From CAZHEV01 sp964531335 [NCBI: uncultured bacterium] (GTDB taxonomy: Bacteria; Eisenbacteria; RBG-16-71-46; CAZHEV01), in assembly GCA_964531335.1 (NCBI GenBank), contig CAZHEV010000015.1, positions 5,897 to 69,896 on the forward strand: a stretch of 64,000 nucleotides of DNA. Direction: 5' to 3'. The notes below the pieces were generated by a model that did no database searches, was not told where the DNA came from, and was given only the letters and a program-made list of their open reading frames with translations. Made by a program: the position numbers and the translations under genes. Below are positions 11,357 to 19,875 of the stretch, piece after piece; within the stretch, counting starts at the first letter, position 1; the number at the start of each line of letters is the position of its first letter.

Positions 11357-13243
11357 ATGGGCTCTACGATGAAATGCGACGTCCTGGTCGTGGGCGGAGG
11401 CCACGCCGGCTGCGAGGCGGCGCTTGCCGCCGCGCGGATGGGGGCGAGCACGATACTGCTGACGGGCGATCTCGGCAAGATAGCCCAGATGTCGTGCAAC
11501 CCGTCCATAGGCGGCCTCGCCAAGGGCCAGCTTGTCAGGGAGATAGACGCCCTGGGGGGTGAGATGGGCAGGGTCGCGGACCGCACCGGCATCCAGTTCA
11601 GGATGCTCAACATCGGCAAGGGCCCGGCGGTGTGGTCTCCCAGGGCCCAGTCGGACAGGACGCTCTACCGGGAGGAGATGACGGCGAGGGTTAGAGGCCA
11701 GAGGGACCTTGGGGTGGTGGAGGGCCTTGGGGTCGAGGTGCTCACCCGTGACGGCGTCGCAACGGGCGTTTCCGCCGAGGCAGGCGAGGTTGTGCGCGCC
11801 GGGGCGGTCATACTCTCGCCGGGGACCTTTCTGAACGGGCTAATGCACATAGGCTTTGAGACTTACGCGGGGGGCCGCCATGGGGAGGCGCCGAGCGCGG
11901 GGCTTACCGACTCGCTCAGGAGGCTGGGGCTTACATGCGGCAGGCTCAAGACCGGCACATCTCCTCGCATAAGGTCTGCGAGCGTCGACTTCGAGGCGAT
12001 GGAGCCGCAGTACGGAGACGATCCGCCGAGGCCGTTCTCTCATTTCACGGGGCCGCTGGAGGTCGATCAGGAGCCCTGTTATGTCACCCGGACGGGGGAG
12101 CGTACGGCGGGCCTCGTACGGGAGAACCTGGACAAGTCGCCCCTTTACTCGGGCCGGATCCAGGGCGTGGGGCCGCGCTATTGCCCGTCCTTCGAAGACA
12201 AGGTGGTCAGATTTCCCGACAGGGAGAGCCACCTGATCATGGTCGAGCCGGAGGGCAGATCCTCCGGGGAGGTGTACCTGAACGGACTTTCCACGAGCCT
12301 TCCCCTGGAGGTGCAACTGGCTATGGTAAGGACGCTTAGGGGGCTCGAGGGGGCGGAGATCGCCGTGCCCGGCTACGCCGTGGAGTACGACTTCGTAGAT
12401 CCCACCTGTCTCGAGCCCAGTCTCGAGTGCAGGGCGTGCGGGAGGCTCTTCCTGGCCGGCCAGATAAACGGCACCTCGGGCTACGAGGAGGCCGCCGCGC
12501 AGGGCCTTATGGCCGGCGTAAACGCCGTCAGGGCCCTGGACGGCGCCCCGCCGATGGTGCTGGGCAGACACGAGGCCTACATAGGCGTGCTCATAGACGA
12601 TCTGGTGACAAAGGGTACCAGCGAGCCCTACAGGATGTTCACCTCGAGGGCGGAGTACCGCTTGCTCCTGAGGCAGGACAACGCCGACGAGAGGCTGGCT
12701 CCCTACGGGCGGGATCTCGGGCTGCTGACCGAGGAGGAGTACAGGTCGGTGACGGACAGGCACGACGCCGTGGCCCGCGAGCTCGGGCGGCTCAGGAGCA
12801 CGACGGCATCCCCGGAAGCCTTGGGCGGGGAGACGGCCGGGGCCGGGAAGATCTCCCTTCATGCGCTTCTCGCCAGGCCGCATGTGACTTATGATGATAT
12901 GGAGAGGCTCGATCCCCCCTCCACCGGCGTTCCCGGATGGCTGCGGGAGCTTGTCACCATAAGGGCCAAGTACGCAGGGTACATCAAGAGGCAGGAGCGG
13001 GAGATAGAGCGTTTCAGGAGGTTCGAGGCCATGTCGATTCCGGGAGGCCTGTGGAAGGAGGGGCTCCCCGGGCTCTCCATGGAGGCGGACGAGAAGCTCA
13101 GAAGCCAAAGGCCCCGTTCTCTCGGACAGGCGGGAAGGATTCCCGGGGTATCCCCCGCGGACGTGAGTGTGCTTCACCTGCACCTTGACAGATATTTGCG
13201 CTCCAGGGGGGGCGGGCTGTCTGGGAAAGACGTCTTCCCGTGA
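11357..13243 (+). CDS. mnmG: tRNA uridine-5-carboxymethylaminomethyl modification enzyme MnmG (GidA)
   Basis: This is the FAD-dependent partner of MnmE. The 628 residues match the family length. They carry the N-terminal FAD fold ([21 protein letters not shown]), [22 protein letters not shown], the GRHGEAPS segment and [20 protein letters not shown]. The C-terminal region is marked by [19 protein letters not shown]. The gene directly follows mnmE, and rsmG comes 130 bases later. Confidence 0.96.
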   Translation: MGSTMKCDVLVVGGGHAGCEAALAAARMGASTILLTGDLGKIAQMSCNPSIGGLAKGQLVREIDALGGEMGRVADRTGIQFRMLNIGKGPAVWSPRAQSDRTLYREEMTARVRGQRDLGVVEGLGVEVLTRDGVATGVSAEAGEVVRAGAVILSPGTFLNGLMHIGFETYAGGRHGEAPSAGLTDSLRRLGLTCGRLKTGTSPRIRSASVDFEAMEPQYGDDPPRPFSHFTGPLEVDQEPCYVTRTGERTAGLVRENLDKSPLYSGRIQGVGPRYCPSFEDKVVRFPDRESHLIMVEPEGRSSGEVYLNGLSTSLPLEVQLAMVRTLRGLEGAEIAVPGYAVEYDFVDPTCLEPSLECRACGRLFLAGQINGTSGYEEAAAQGLMAGVNAVRALDGAPPMVLGRHEAYIGVLIDDLVTKGTSEPYRMFTSRAEYRLLLRQDNADERLAPYGRDLGLLTEEEYRSVTDRHDAVARELGRLRSTTASPEALGGETAGAGKISLHALLARPHVTYDDMERLDPPSTGVPGWLRELVTIRAKYAGYIKRQEREIERFRRFEAMSIPGGLWKEGLPGLSMEADEKLRSQRPRSLGQAGRIPGVSPADVSVLHLHLDRYLRSRGGGLSGKDVFP

Positions 13244-13373
13244 ACCCGGGGCGTGATCAAGGCGCATCGCGGTCCCGGGCGGCGGAGCTCCCTGGGGCGT
13301 GACCAGCCTTTGAATACCGGAGATAATTCAATCGCCCTGGCCCCGTGGGGCAAGCTACTTGGGAGTGATGGAC

Positions 13374-14093
13374 ATGAAGGACAGTGGAAAAGGCCGCGAG
13401 GCGGCCGGCGGTGGCGGCGAAAGGCCGGGATCGGACGCGATCATGGAGGAGTTGGAGGAGTTCTCCGAGTCGTTCGAGGACAATACGGGCCTGAAGTTCG
13501 GAGCGGCCCTCAAGGAGAACCTCGCCGAGTACGTCTCCGAGCTCTACAAGTGGAACGACAGGGCGGCCCTTCTCTCGCGAAAGGACGAGGTCCGGGTGGT
13601 CGAGAGGCACGTTATGGACAGCCTGAGCCTTCTCGCGTTCCTCCATGAGACCGAGGGCTCGACCTTGCTCGACATAGGAAGCGGGGCCGGCTTTCCTGCG
13701 ATCCCGCTCAAGCTGGCCGCGCCGAAGCTGACGGTGGCCATGGTCGAGTCGGTGAGGAAAAAGACCCTCTTTCTGAACTACCTCATCGGAAAGCTGGGGC
13801 TTCGTGATACTTACGTTCTCGAGGACCGCGCTGAGAGCTCCCCCTGGAAGGACATCGCCCAGGAGGGCTTCGACGTGGTCACCTCCAGGGCGACCTTCGG
13901 CCTTCCGGAACTGGTCCCGCTGGCAGTGTCCGCCGTAAAGCGAGGCGGCCTATTGGTGGCCTACAAGGGAGGGCGCTACGAGGACGAGCTGGAGGCCGCG
14001 GAGGGGCCCCTTTCCAACACCAGCCTGAGGCTGGTCACGGTCTGGGAGAGCCCGTGGGGGCCCGGAAAGCTCCTGGCCTTTCAGCGGGGCTAG
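13374..14093 (+). CDS. rsmG: 16S rRNA (guanine-527-N7) methyltransferase RsmG
   Basis: RsmG methylates G527 of 16S rRNA with S-adenosylmethionine. The core has the family motifs LYKWNDRAALLSRKDEVRVV, RHVMDSLSLLAF, the SAM loop LDIGSGAGFPAIPL, and VTSRATFGLPELVPLA. It is about 239 residues, slightly longer than usual because of a charged, low-complexity N-terminal leader of roughly 30 residues. Among clustered starts I choose the ATG at 13374, since GGGAG lies 8 bases upstream. It is the last gene of the mnmEG unit. Confidence 0.93.
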   Translation: MKDSGKGREAAGGGGERPGSDAIMEELEEFSESFEDNTGLKFGAALKENLAEYVSELYKWNDRAALLSRKDEVRVVERHVMDSLSLLAFLHETEGSTLLDIGSGAGFPAIPLKLAAPKLTVAMVESVRKKTLFLNYLIGKLGLRDTYVLEDRAESSPWKDIAQEGFDVVTSRATFGLPELVPLAVSAVKRGGLLVAYKGGRYEDELEAAEGPLSNTSLRLVTVWESPWGPGKLLAFQRG

Positions 14094-14154
14094 CGGTGAC
14101 CAAGACATGCCGCATGCGCTATGGCTTATGCCCGCGCAAAGTCTTCCCGGTCAC

Positions 14155-14178
14155 GGCGTATGCTATATGGCATACGCC
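14155..14178. repeat. perfect palindrome between rsmG and parA
   Basis: The 9-base arms GGCGTATGC and GCATACGCC flank a TATATG centre. The stretch lies about 60 bases after rsmG and 245 bases before the parA promoter. It has no T tract, so it could be a protein-binding site or an RNA hairpin. The rest of the 14094-14492 gap holds only the parA promoter. Confidence 0.55.
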
Positions 14179-14422
14179 ATACTGCATTGCCTTCCCGCGC
14201 GATCGCCGGCGTGCCCGCCGCTTTGAAAGTGCCTGGAAAAGCCGCTTGAGATCTAACCGAAACTCATTACGCCCGCGGAAGAGGATGACAAGATAGAACA
14301 ACGCAGTTGTTGGATAACGAATCGCGCGCGTCCAATTCTCTCCGAGAGCAGGTCCGCGGGGGTGATGAAGCGCGCCCTGGGGCGTGTGGAGGGCGGGCTG
14401 TATCTTTCGCGAGGAAAAGAAG

Positions 14423-14451
14423 TTGCACGGCCCGGGGCTTCGTGTTAGATT
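14423..14451 (+). promoter_or_regulatory. putative parA promoter
   Basis: TTGCAC (14423-14428) and TAGATT (14446-14451) are separated by 17 bases, 42-51 bases ahead of the two possible parA starts. Confidence 0.45.
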
Positions 14452-14501
14452 GCCGCTGTGGATTGAGCCGCGGTCGGTTTTGGAGCTCCATTTTGCTTGA
14501 T

Positions 14502-15263
14502 ATGAGCAAGGTCATAGCAATCGCAAATCAGAAAGGCGGCGTCGGAAAGACGACGACCGCGATAAACCTCGGGGCCTTCCTGGCCGACGCGGGCAAGAAG
14601 GTCTTGCTTATCGATATGGACCCGCAGGGCAATGCCGGAAGCGGCATCGGCGTCAATGGGAGCTCCATCGAGGCCTCGATGTATGAGGTCCTGCTCGGAG
14701 AGATCGGCATAGAGGACGCCATAATCCCGACGGCGGTGGAAGGCTTGTTCATTGCGCCGGCCGGCGAGGGGCTCGTAGGCGCCGAGGTGGAGATGGCGGG
14801 ATTCATGGCAAGGGAGAGCCGGCTGAGGAACAGTATCGAGCCGGTCAGGGACGCCTACAATTATATATTGATCGATACGCCCCCCTCCCTTGGGCTCTTG
14901 ACGGTCAACACGCTGACAGCCGCTGATTCCGTGATCGTGCCCATACAGTGCGAGTACTACGCACTTGAGGGCCTAAGCCAGCTACTGAAGGCAATAAAGC
15001 TTGTGCAAAGCAATCTGAACCCGGCTCTGCGCATAGAGGGCGTGCTGCTTACCATGTCTGATTCGAGGCTGAACCTCTCACAGCAGGTGGAGGGTGAGGC
15101 AAGGAGGTTCTTCTCGCAGAGAGTGTATGAGACGGTGATTCCTCGTAATGTCAGGCTGGGTGAGGCGCCGAGCTTCGGACGTCCGGTCCTGCTCTACGAC
15201 CGGAGCTGCGCTGGGGCGGCCAGCTATGAGAAGTTAGCGAAGGAGGTGATGGCTAATGCCTAG
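14502..15263 (+). CDS. parA: chromosome partitioning ATPase ParA/Soj
   Basis: ParA is a deviant Walker ATPase that moves ParB-parS complexes. The protein opens [20 protein letters not shown], with the deviant Walker A KGGVGKTT and its signature lysine. [14 protein letters not shown] and [17 protein letters not shown] follow, then the conserved [16 protein letters not shown]. Length is about 253 residues, typical of chromosomal ParA. The ATG at 14502 begins the conserved region. A TTG at 14493 in frame has a better spaced GGAG (7 bases) and would add LD-type residues. The stop overlaps parB by 8 bases. Confidence 0.95.
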   Translation: MSKVIAIANQKGGVGKTTTAINLGAFLADAGKKVLLIDMDPQGNAGSGIGVNGSSIEASMYEVLLGEIGIEDAIIPTAVEGLFIAPAGEGLVGAEVEMAGFMARESRLRNSIEPVRDAYNYILIDTPPSLGLLTVNTLTAADSVIVPIQCEYYALEGLSQLLKAIKLVQSNLNPALRIEGVLLTMSDSRLNLSQQVEGEARRFFSQRVYETVIPRNVRLGEAPSFGRPVLLYDRSCAGAASYEKLAKEVMANA

Positions 15264-16167
15264 GAAGGCCCTCGGCAAGGGGCTTGGGGCGCTGATCCCG
15301 GCGGAAGACGTGTCGGACGAGAAGCGAGCCCGGCTCGAGAAGGTGGGTGCCGGGCATGAGGAAGCCGGCGAGGACGGTGGAGACGGCCTAAGAGTTCTTC
15401 GGATCGAGGAGATCCGAGCGAACCCTTGGCAGCCCAGGACTGGGGTGGCCGAGGAGGCGCTGCAGGGGCTCGCGGAGTCGATCAAGCAGAAAGGCCTGCT
15501 CCAGCCCATCGTTGTACGGAGGACCGACGACGGATACGAGCTGGTGGCCGGGGAGCGGCGGTTCGTGGCGAGCAAGATGGCCGGACTGGACAAGGTACCC
15601 GCCGTCGTCAGGGATGTGGCGAACCGGGAGATGCTGGAGATCGCGCTGATTGAGAACATCCAGCGCGAGGACCTAAACCCTATAGACGAGGCGAAGGCCT
15701 ACAAGAGGCTGCGCGAGGAGTTCGGGCTGACCCAGGAGGAGATCGCGGAGAAGGTGGGCAAGGACAGGGCTTCGGTCGCGAACCAGATGCGCCTGCTCCA
15801 TCTGCCGACCGCCCTACAGGAAAATGTTTCACGTGGAACATTGTCGGCGGGCCACGGCCGGGCGCTACTGGCGGTGACGGACCGGGACAGACAGCTTGAG
15901 ATCGCGGAACTCATTGTCAATAAAGGCCTTTCAGTGAGAGAGACCGAGAGGCTGGCGCAGAGGAAGCAGCGTGCGAAAAGGCACAAGCGCGCCCCCGCTC
16001 TCACTGCCGAGCTTTCGGCCCTCGAGCAATGTGTCCGCGAGCACCTGGCGACCAAGGTGGCTATAAAGCCGCAGGGCGCCGGCGGGACAATAGAGATCCA
16101 GTATTACAGCAACGAGGATCTCGAGAGAATCCTGGAGGCAATGGGGGCGTGGCACGCTCCGCACTAG
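15256..16167 (+). CDS. parB: chromosome partitioning protein ParB/Spo0J
   Basis: ParB is the CTPase clamp that loads at parS. The 303-residue protein begins [12 protein letters not shown]. It then has the ParB/Srx-like domain ([28 protein letters not shown] with the GERR motif, and [20 protein letters not shown]). The helix-turn-helix follows ([20 protein letters not shown]), and a C-terminal dimerisation region ends it. Overlap with parA shows co-translation. Its own coding sequence contains a perfect parS site. A peptidase and a bactofilin gene follow in the same direction. Confidence 0.96.
   Translation: MPRKALGKGLGALIPAEDVSDEKRARLEKVGAGHEEAGEDGGDGLRVLRIEEIRANPWQPRTGVAEEALQGLAESIKQKGLLQPIVVRRTDDGYELVAGERRFVASKMAGLDKVPAVVRDVANREMLEIALIENIQREDLNPIDEAKAYKRLREEFGLTQEEIAEKVGKDRASVANQMRLLHLPTALQENVSRGTLSAGHGRALLAVTDRDRQLEIAELIVNKGLSVRETERLAQRKQRAKRHKRAPALTAELSALEQCVREHLATKVAIKPQGAGGTIEIQYYSNEDLERILEAMGAWHAPH
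15825..15840. other. parS centromere site inside parB
   Basis: TGTTTCACGTGGAACA is a 16-base near-palindrome. Its reverse complement, TGTTCCACGTGAAACA, fits the Bacillus-type parS consensus TGTTNCACGTGAAACA exactly. It encodes part of ParB just after the helix-turn-helix. Such in-gene parS sites next to the origin are known in other bacteria. Confidence 0.93.
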
Positions 16168-16183
16168 GGTGGGCTGTAACTTA

Positions 16184-16948
16184 GTGTCAAATGATGACAT
16201 AGACATAACCATCTCCACCGGGGCAAGGGGCCACAGATATAGACTGTCGGTCTCCAGGTGGATAGCTTGGCTTGCCGGCGCGGCAGCCGCCTTACTCCTC
16301 GTGGCTCTGATAATGGCGCTGGCGCTGTATGGGCGCTTCGCCTTGATGGCAACGAAGGTCGGGGCCCTCGAGGAGGAAAACCTGGTCCTGCGCGAGCGAA
16401 GCGAGCGCGTGGGGGAGCTCGAAGAGCAGCTCGCGAGGCTGCGCACACTCGAGTCTAAGCTGCTGACAATAATGGGGATAGATACACTCGATGTGGCGAA
16501 GTCGCGCTACGGGCGGGCCTGGCCGGAGGGCGAGGAGATGGCTTTTCCGGTGCAGGACGGCGATGGCGCGGGACTGGTATGGCCTGTAACGGGTGCGGTG
16601 TCAAGAGGTTACAAGTCCGGCGGTGAGGGTGGGGCTCCGCACCTGGGCCTGGACATAGCCGCAAGGCTGGGGGCCCCTGTGAGAGCGGCGCTTAGCGGGC
16701 TTGTGGTCTTTGCGGGCGTAGACTCGGCGTTCGGGAACATGCTCGTGATAGATCATGGTCAGGAGATATCGACGCTCTACGGACATAATGCTGAACTTTT
16801 CGTTAAGCAGGGCGATAGTGTAGAGCGGGGGGAGGTGATAGCGAGGCTCGGAAGCACCGGAAGGAGCACCGCCCCACACCTGCATTTCGAGGTTCGCGAG
16901 GGCGGGAAACAGGTGGATCCTCTCAAGTACTTGCCTGGAAAGGGATAA
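16184..16948 (+). CDS. M23 family (LytM-type) membrane-anchored peptidase
   Basis: A cell-wall endopeptidase or LytM-like regulator of about 254 residues. It has a short cytoplasmic start, one membrane helix (WIAWLAGAAAALLLVALIMA), a coiled coil (VGALEEENLVLRERSERVGE and on) and a C-terminal M23 domain. The domain keeps the zinc motifs HLGLDIAARLGAP and HLHFEVREG plus STLYGHNAEL, so it may be catalytically active. The GTG at 16184 has GGTGGG about 11 bases upstream; a GTG at 16169 directly after parB is the alternative. It sits between parB and a bactofilin gene, a pairing that suggests a cell-shape or envelope role. Confidence 0.87.
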   Translation: MSNDDIDITISTGARGHRYRLSVSRWIAWLAGAAAALLLVALIMALALYGRFALMATKVGALEEENLVLRERSERVGELEEQLARLRTLESKLLTIMGIDTLDVAKSRYGRAWPEGEEMAFPVQDGDGAGLVWPVTGAVSRGYKSGGEGGAPHLGLDIAARLGAPVRAALSGLVVFAGVDSAFGNMLVIDHGQEISTLYGHNAELFVKQGDSVERGEVIARLGSTGRSTAPHLHFEVREGGKQVDPLKYLPGKG

Positions 16949-16978
16949 GTGATAGGCGACCAACCAAGGAGGTGAAAG

Positions 16979-17416
16979 GTGGCGATTTTCAAGAAGGAGG
17001 CCTCGACTGTATCTGCGGCTGCGTCCGGAGTAAACTCTATCCTGGGTGAGGGCTCCAGCTTCAAAGGAAATATCCGGATTGAGGGAAGCCTCAGGGTAGA
17101 TGGGGAATTCGAAGGTAATGTGACGGTTACGGACAGTCTTGTCGTTGGGAAAGGCGGCAGCGTAAAGGCCGAGATAGAGGCCGGCGAGGCCGTGGTCGGA
17201 GGTCGGGTCGTCGGGCGGATCAGAGCGTCCGAGCGAGTGGAGCTTCAGACAGGCTCCCGTATGGAAGGCGACGTCTACACGAAGAGCTTCATGATAGAGG
17301 ACGGCGTCTTCTTCCGCGGGAGCTGTCACATGGGGCAGGACGAGGAGAAGAGCCAGGACGAGGAGGAAATACTTGCACCAGAGCAGGGGGGCCTCGGGAT
17401 CATCCGCCGCTCATAA
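16979..17416 (+). CDS. bactofilin family cytoskeletal protein
   Basis: Bactofilins polymerise without nucleotide into beta-helical filaments that place cell-wall enzymes and, in some species, ParAB. The 145-residue protein has a short basic N-terminus (AIFKKE), then a DUF583/bactofilin core from about residue 18 to 118 with repeating beta strands (FKGNIRIEGSLRVDGEFEGN, VVGGRVVGRIRASERVEL). An acidic tail follows (GQDEEKSQDEEE). The GTG start has a textbook AAGGAGGTG upstream. Its place right after parAB and an M23 peptidase suggests a link between chromosome segregation and envelope remodelling. Confidence 0.92.
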   Translation: MAIFKKEASTVSAAASGVNSILGEGSSFKGNIRIEGSLRVDGEFEGNVTVTDSLVVGKGGSVKAEIEAGEAVVGGRVVGRIRASERVELQTGSRMEGDVYTKSFMIEDGVFFRGSCHMGQDEEKSQDEEEILAPEQGGLGIIRRS

Positions 17417-17420
17417 GCTC

Positions 17421-17563
17421 TGTGGGAAAAGGTATGTGGATAAATAGCCCACTGGGGCTGGGCTATCTATCTCATTGGGATATTTACGCTTGCGCATGGG
17501 GTTCAGGCGGCCTCGCGATTTTGTCCACAGATTGTCCACAGAGGTACCCGTTTCTTCTCCACA
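17421..17563. other. DnaA-box cluster, candidate replication origin
   Basis: This non-coding stretch between the bactofilin and serpin genes holds one exact DnaA box (TGTGGATAA, 17435-17443, reverse of TTATCCACA). It also has two tandem TTGTCCACA boxes 11 bases apart (17521-17529, 17532-17540), TTCTCCACA (17555-17563) and TGTGGGAAA (17421-17429); each of these departs from consensus by one base. An 8-bp hairpin (ATAGCCCA/TGGGCTAT, 17444-17466) and AT-rich bases 17463-17490 lie between the two groups. The hairpin could also terminate bactofilin transcription. Confidence 0.55.
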
Positions 17564-17629
17564 TGCTTGGGGGCATGGTCCCCTTTCGACCCGCCGCAAC
17601 GGTTGCATAGCGACAGGAGGGAATGAGCG

Positions 17630-18859
17630 ATGATGGGCAGGATTCTTGTAGCCGGAGTCCTCACGCTGTGCGTGGGTATTTCCGCCTGCGGCGACGGGGT
17701 CAAGCCGGACGGCGCGACCCGCGAGCTCACGGAGTCGGAGGTGCGGCTAATCGAGGCCGACAATGAGTTCGGCTTGAAGCTCTTCAAGGAAACGATCGAG
17801 TTCGATCCCGACGTCAACGTCTTCGTGTCGCCACTCAGCGCGTCTATGGCACTCGGCATGACGTACAACGGTGCCGGAGGAAGCACGGAGGAGGCGATGC
17901 GTGAGGTGCTGGCGTTTGGGGATCTCACAAACAAGCAGATAAACGAGTCCTACCGGAGTCTCATCGATCTTCTGACCGGGTTGGATCGGAGCGTGGAGTT
18001 CGGTCTCGCGAATTCGATTTGGTGCCGCCGGGAGGTGCAGTTCAAGGCTGAGTTCTTGAATGTCAACCGGACGTATTTCGACGCGGTCGTCCAGGGCCTC
18101 GACTTCTCCGATCCCAGTGCCGCGCCCACGATCAACAACTGGGTCAAGAACAAGACAAATGGAAGGATCGAGGAGATCGTCGACGACCCCATCGGTCGAG
18201 AGATGATAATGTTCCTGATCAACGCGGTCTACTTCAAGGGGGCATGGACGTACGAGTTCGATCCCGAGAAGACAAGGGACGAGATGTTCGAGACACCGGA
18301 CGGCTCGGAGGTCCCCTGCAGGATGATGACCCGCGATGGGGACACGTTGAGCTATCATGCGACCGGCGACTTCCAGGCCGTCGATCTTCCCTATGGCGGC
18401 GGTGATTTCAGCATGGTCGTGCTGCTGCCCCGGGGGGGGATGGACGCCGACGCGCTGGCGTCGAGAATGACGCAGGAGAGTTGGGACCGGTTGCTCGACG
18501 GTTTTCGCACGGAGAAGATCGTCCTCGGGTTGCCTAAGTTCAAAACGGAGTACGAGATCAGCCTGCAGGACGTTCTGACTTCACTTGGGATGGGCGTGGC
18601 CTTCTCTCGGAGCGAGGCGGACTTCACAGGTCTGTACGAGGGAATCAACAAAGCATATCTTTCCGAGGTAAAACACAAGACTTTCGTAGAGGTGAACGAG
18701 CAGGGCACCGAGGCCGCCGCGGTGACGTCGGTGGGAGTCGGACGGACGTCGCTGCCTCCGACTGTGTGGGTTGATCGCCCGTTTCTTTTCGTGATCCATG
18801 AAAGGTCCTCGGGCGCGATATTGTTCATAGGAAAGATCGTGGAGCCGACACTCAACTAG
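17630..18859 (+). CDS. serpin-family protease inhibitor, predicted lipoprotein
   Basis: The 409-residue protein starts with a lipoprotein signal (ILVAGVLTLCVGISAC, lipobox ISAC) and continues as a full serpin domain from about residue 35. Landmarks are NVFVSPLSASMALGMTYNGA, NAVYFKGAWTYEFDP, DLPYGGGDFSMVVLLP and the C-terminal DRPFLFVIHERSSGAILFIG. The reactive-loop hinge NEQGTEAAAVTS is intact, with small residues as in inhibitory serpins. Alignment to alpha-1-antitrypsin places Thr at P1 and Arg at P2 (GRT/SLPP). It probably guards the envelope against proteases. It is a single gene with a strong terminator after it. Confidence 0.93.
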   Translation: MMGRILVAGVLTLCVGISACGDGVKPDGATRELTESEVRLIEADNEFGLKLFKETIEFDPDVNVFVSPLSASMALGMTYNGAGGSTEEAMREVLAFGDLTNKQINESYRSLIDLLTGLDRSVEFGLANSIWCRREVQFKAEFLNVNRTYFDAVVQGLDFSDPSAAPTINNWVKNKTNGRIEEIVDDPIGREMIMFLINAVYFKGAWTYEFDPEKTRDEMFETPDGSEVPCRMMTRDGDTLSYHATGDFQAVDLPYGGGDFSMVVLLPRGGMDADALASRMTQESWDRLLDGFRTEKIVLGLPKFKTEYEISLQDVLTSLGMGVAFSRSEADFTGLYEGINKAYLSEVKHKTFVEVNEQGTEAAAVTSVGVGRTSLPPTVWVDRPFLFVIHERSSGAILFIGKIVEPTLN

Positions 18860-18942
18860 GCTCTGTCCCGTGAAGGCGACCGGGCGCCGTGTTGAGGGCG
18901 CCTTCGGCCCCGCGCCTGAGATGAGATATGGTTCGGTCGTGG

Positions 18943-18982
18943 AAAGGCCCGCTCTTTGCGCCGGGCAAAGGCGGGCCTTTTT
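18943..18982 (+). terminator. rho-independent terminator after the serpin gene
   Basis: AAAGGCCCGC and GCGGGCCTTT enclose an inner CTTTGC/GCAAAG stem and are followed by a T tract. It lies about 85 bases after the serpin stop. Confidence 0.85.
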
Positions 18983-19059
18983 ACGTCGAGTACCGGCCGC
19001 GCGGACTGATCGCGGATAAGGGGATCCTGGGGCGAGATCGCGGCCTCAACGGGGCGTCT

Positions 19060-19500
19060 TTACGCGTAGGGGTACATCCCCTTCTTTATCTTCTCCAGAT
19101 TGGCGAGGACCTCCTCGTGCTTGTTCTCGTCGGTGAGAAGATACTGCAGCAGATAGGCCTGGACCTGCATGCCCTTGGACTTGGAGACCTCCTCGAGGCT
19201 CTTCGTGGCGAGCTCGATTGTCTCGCGCTCGAGCTTCTGGTGCTTCTCGATCATCTCCCAGACGGTGCCGAGCTCCTCGGGCTGGAGGGTCAGCGACTTG
19301 CTCTCCAGGCTCTCCTGAATGAGCTGCTGCACGCGATAATGCATCTGGGAGTCGCGCTGTATGATCTCCATGATCAGGCGGACCACCGGGTTGTCCACCT
19401 TCTCGATGATGTTTGCGGTCGAGGCGATGCTGGCGTTCTCGACCCTCTTCCATTTCTTCATGTTCTCGATTATCCTCTCCTGCGCTTCCTTCATTGACAT
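19060..19500 (-). CDS. ferritin-like superfamily protein (putative)
   Basis: This 146-residue all-helical protein starts MSMKEAQERIIENMKKWKRV; the ATG at 19500 follows CGGAGG. Helices carry spaced acidic and histidine residues (EIIQRDSQMHYRVQQLIQES, WEMIEKHQKLERETIELA, LTDENKHEEVLANLEKI), consistent with a ferritin-like four-helix bundle and possible di-iron ligands. I infer an iron- or oxidative-stress-related role; the exact family is not certain. Upstream in-frame residues to 19680 are low-complexity and are not included. The gene faces the serpin gene convergently and diverges from the signalling array. Confidence 0.6.
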   Translation of the reverse strand: MSMKEAQERIIENMKKWKRVENASIASTANIIEKVDNPVVRLIMEIIQRDSQMHYRVQQLIQESLESKSLTLQPEELGTVWEMIEKHQKLERETIELATKSLEEVSKSKGMQVQAYLLQYLLTDENKHEEVLANLEKIKKGMYPYA

Positions 19501-19700
19501 AGCTTTCGACCTCCGTTTAGTGGTTGATGGGCCGGTGGGATTGGTCCCCCGGCTCCTGGACCGGCTCGATTCCGTCCGGGCGGCGGATCGCGGCCCGGAG
19601 GGTTCTTCACGGCTCCCGGCCGGCCTTTTCGGGCCGGCGAGGGGAATTTCCATGCTAGCCGAATCATGGTGCACGGTCAAGGCATCCCGGCGAGGAACAC

Positions 19701-19729
19701 TTGTCCTTCAAAACCCGAGAATGTACAAT
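19701..19729 (+). promoter_or_regulatory. promoter for the signalling array (TTGTCC-N17-TACAAT)
   Basis: TTGTCC (19701-19706) and TACAAT (19724-19729) with a 17-base spacer lie in the 375-base divergent gap 19501-19875. Downstream are two strong hairpins in the leader: GGCAAGGGA/TCCCTTGCC at 19736-19766 and a GC-rich palindrome at 19797-19816. The same hexamer pair occurs ahead of the dsrD-like gene at 26937-26965. Confidence 0.5.
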
Positions 19730-19875
19730 CATCGGGGCAAGGGATGGCCGTTGCGCGTCCCTTGCCGCCGCCCCGGTGATCGGCGCTTGCGAGATAGCGG
19801 CCCGGCGCCGGGCCGCCTGATATCAACTCAGCGCGCTCTCAAGTTGTTCGAGTCTGCCGGTTTAGGAGATAAGTC

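Noticed and set aside
11840-13267. Long minus-strand frame opposite mnmG, and similar ones opposite yidC, parB, SulP, dsrL-like and qmoB genes
   Set aside because: All are shadows of clearly recognised genes on the other strand.
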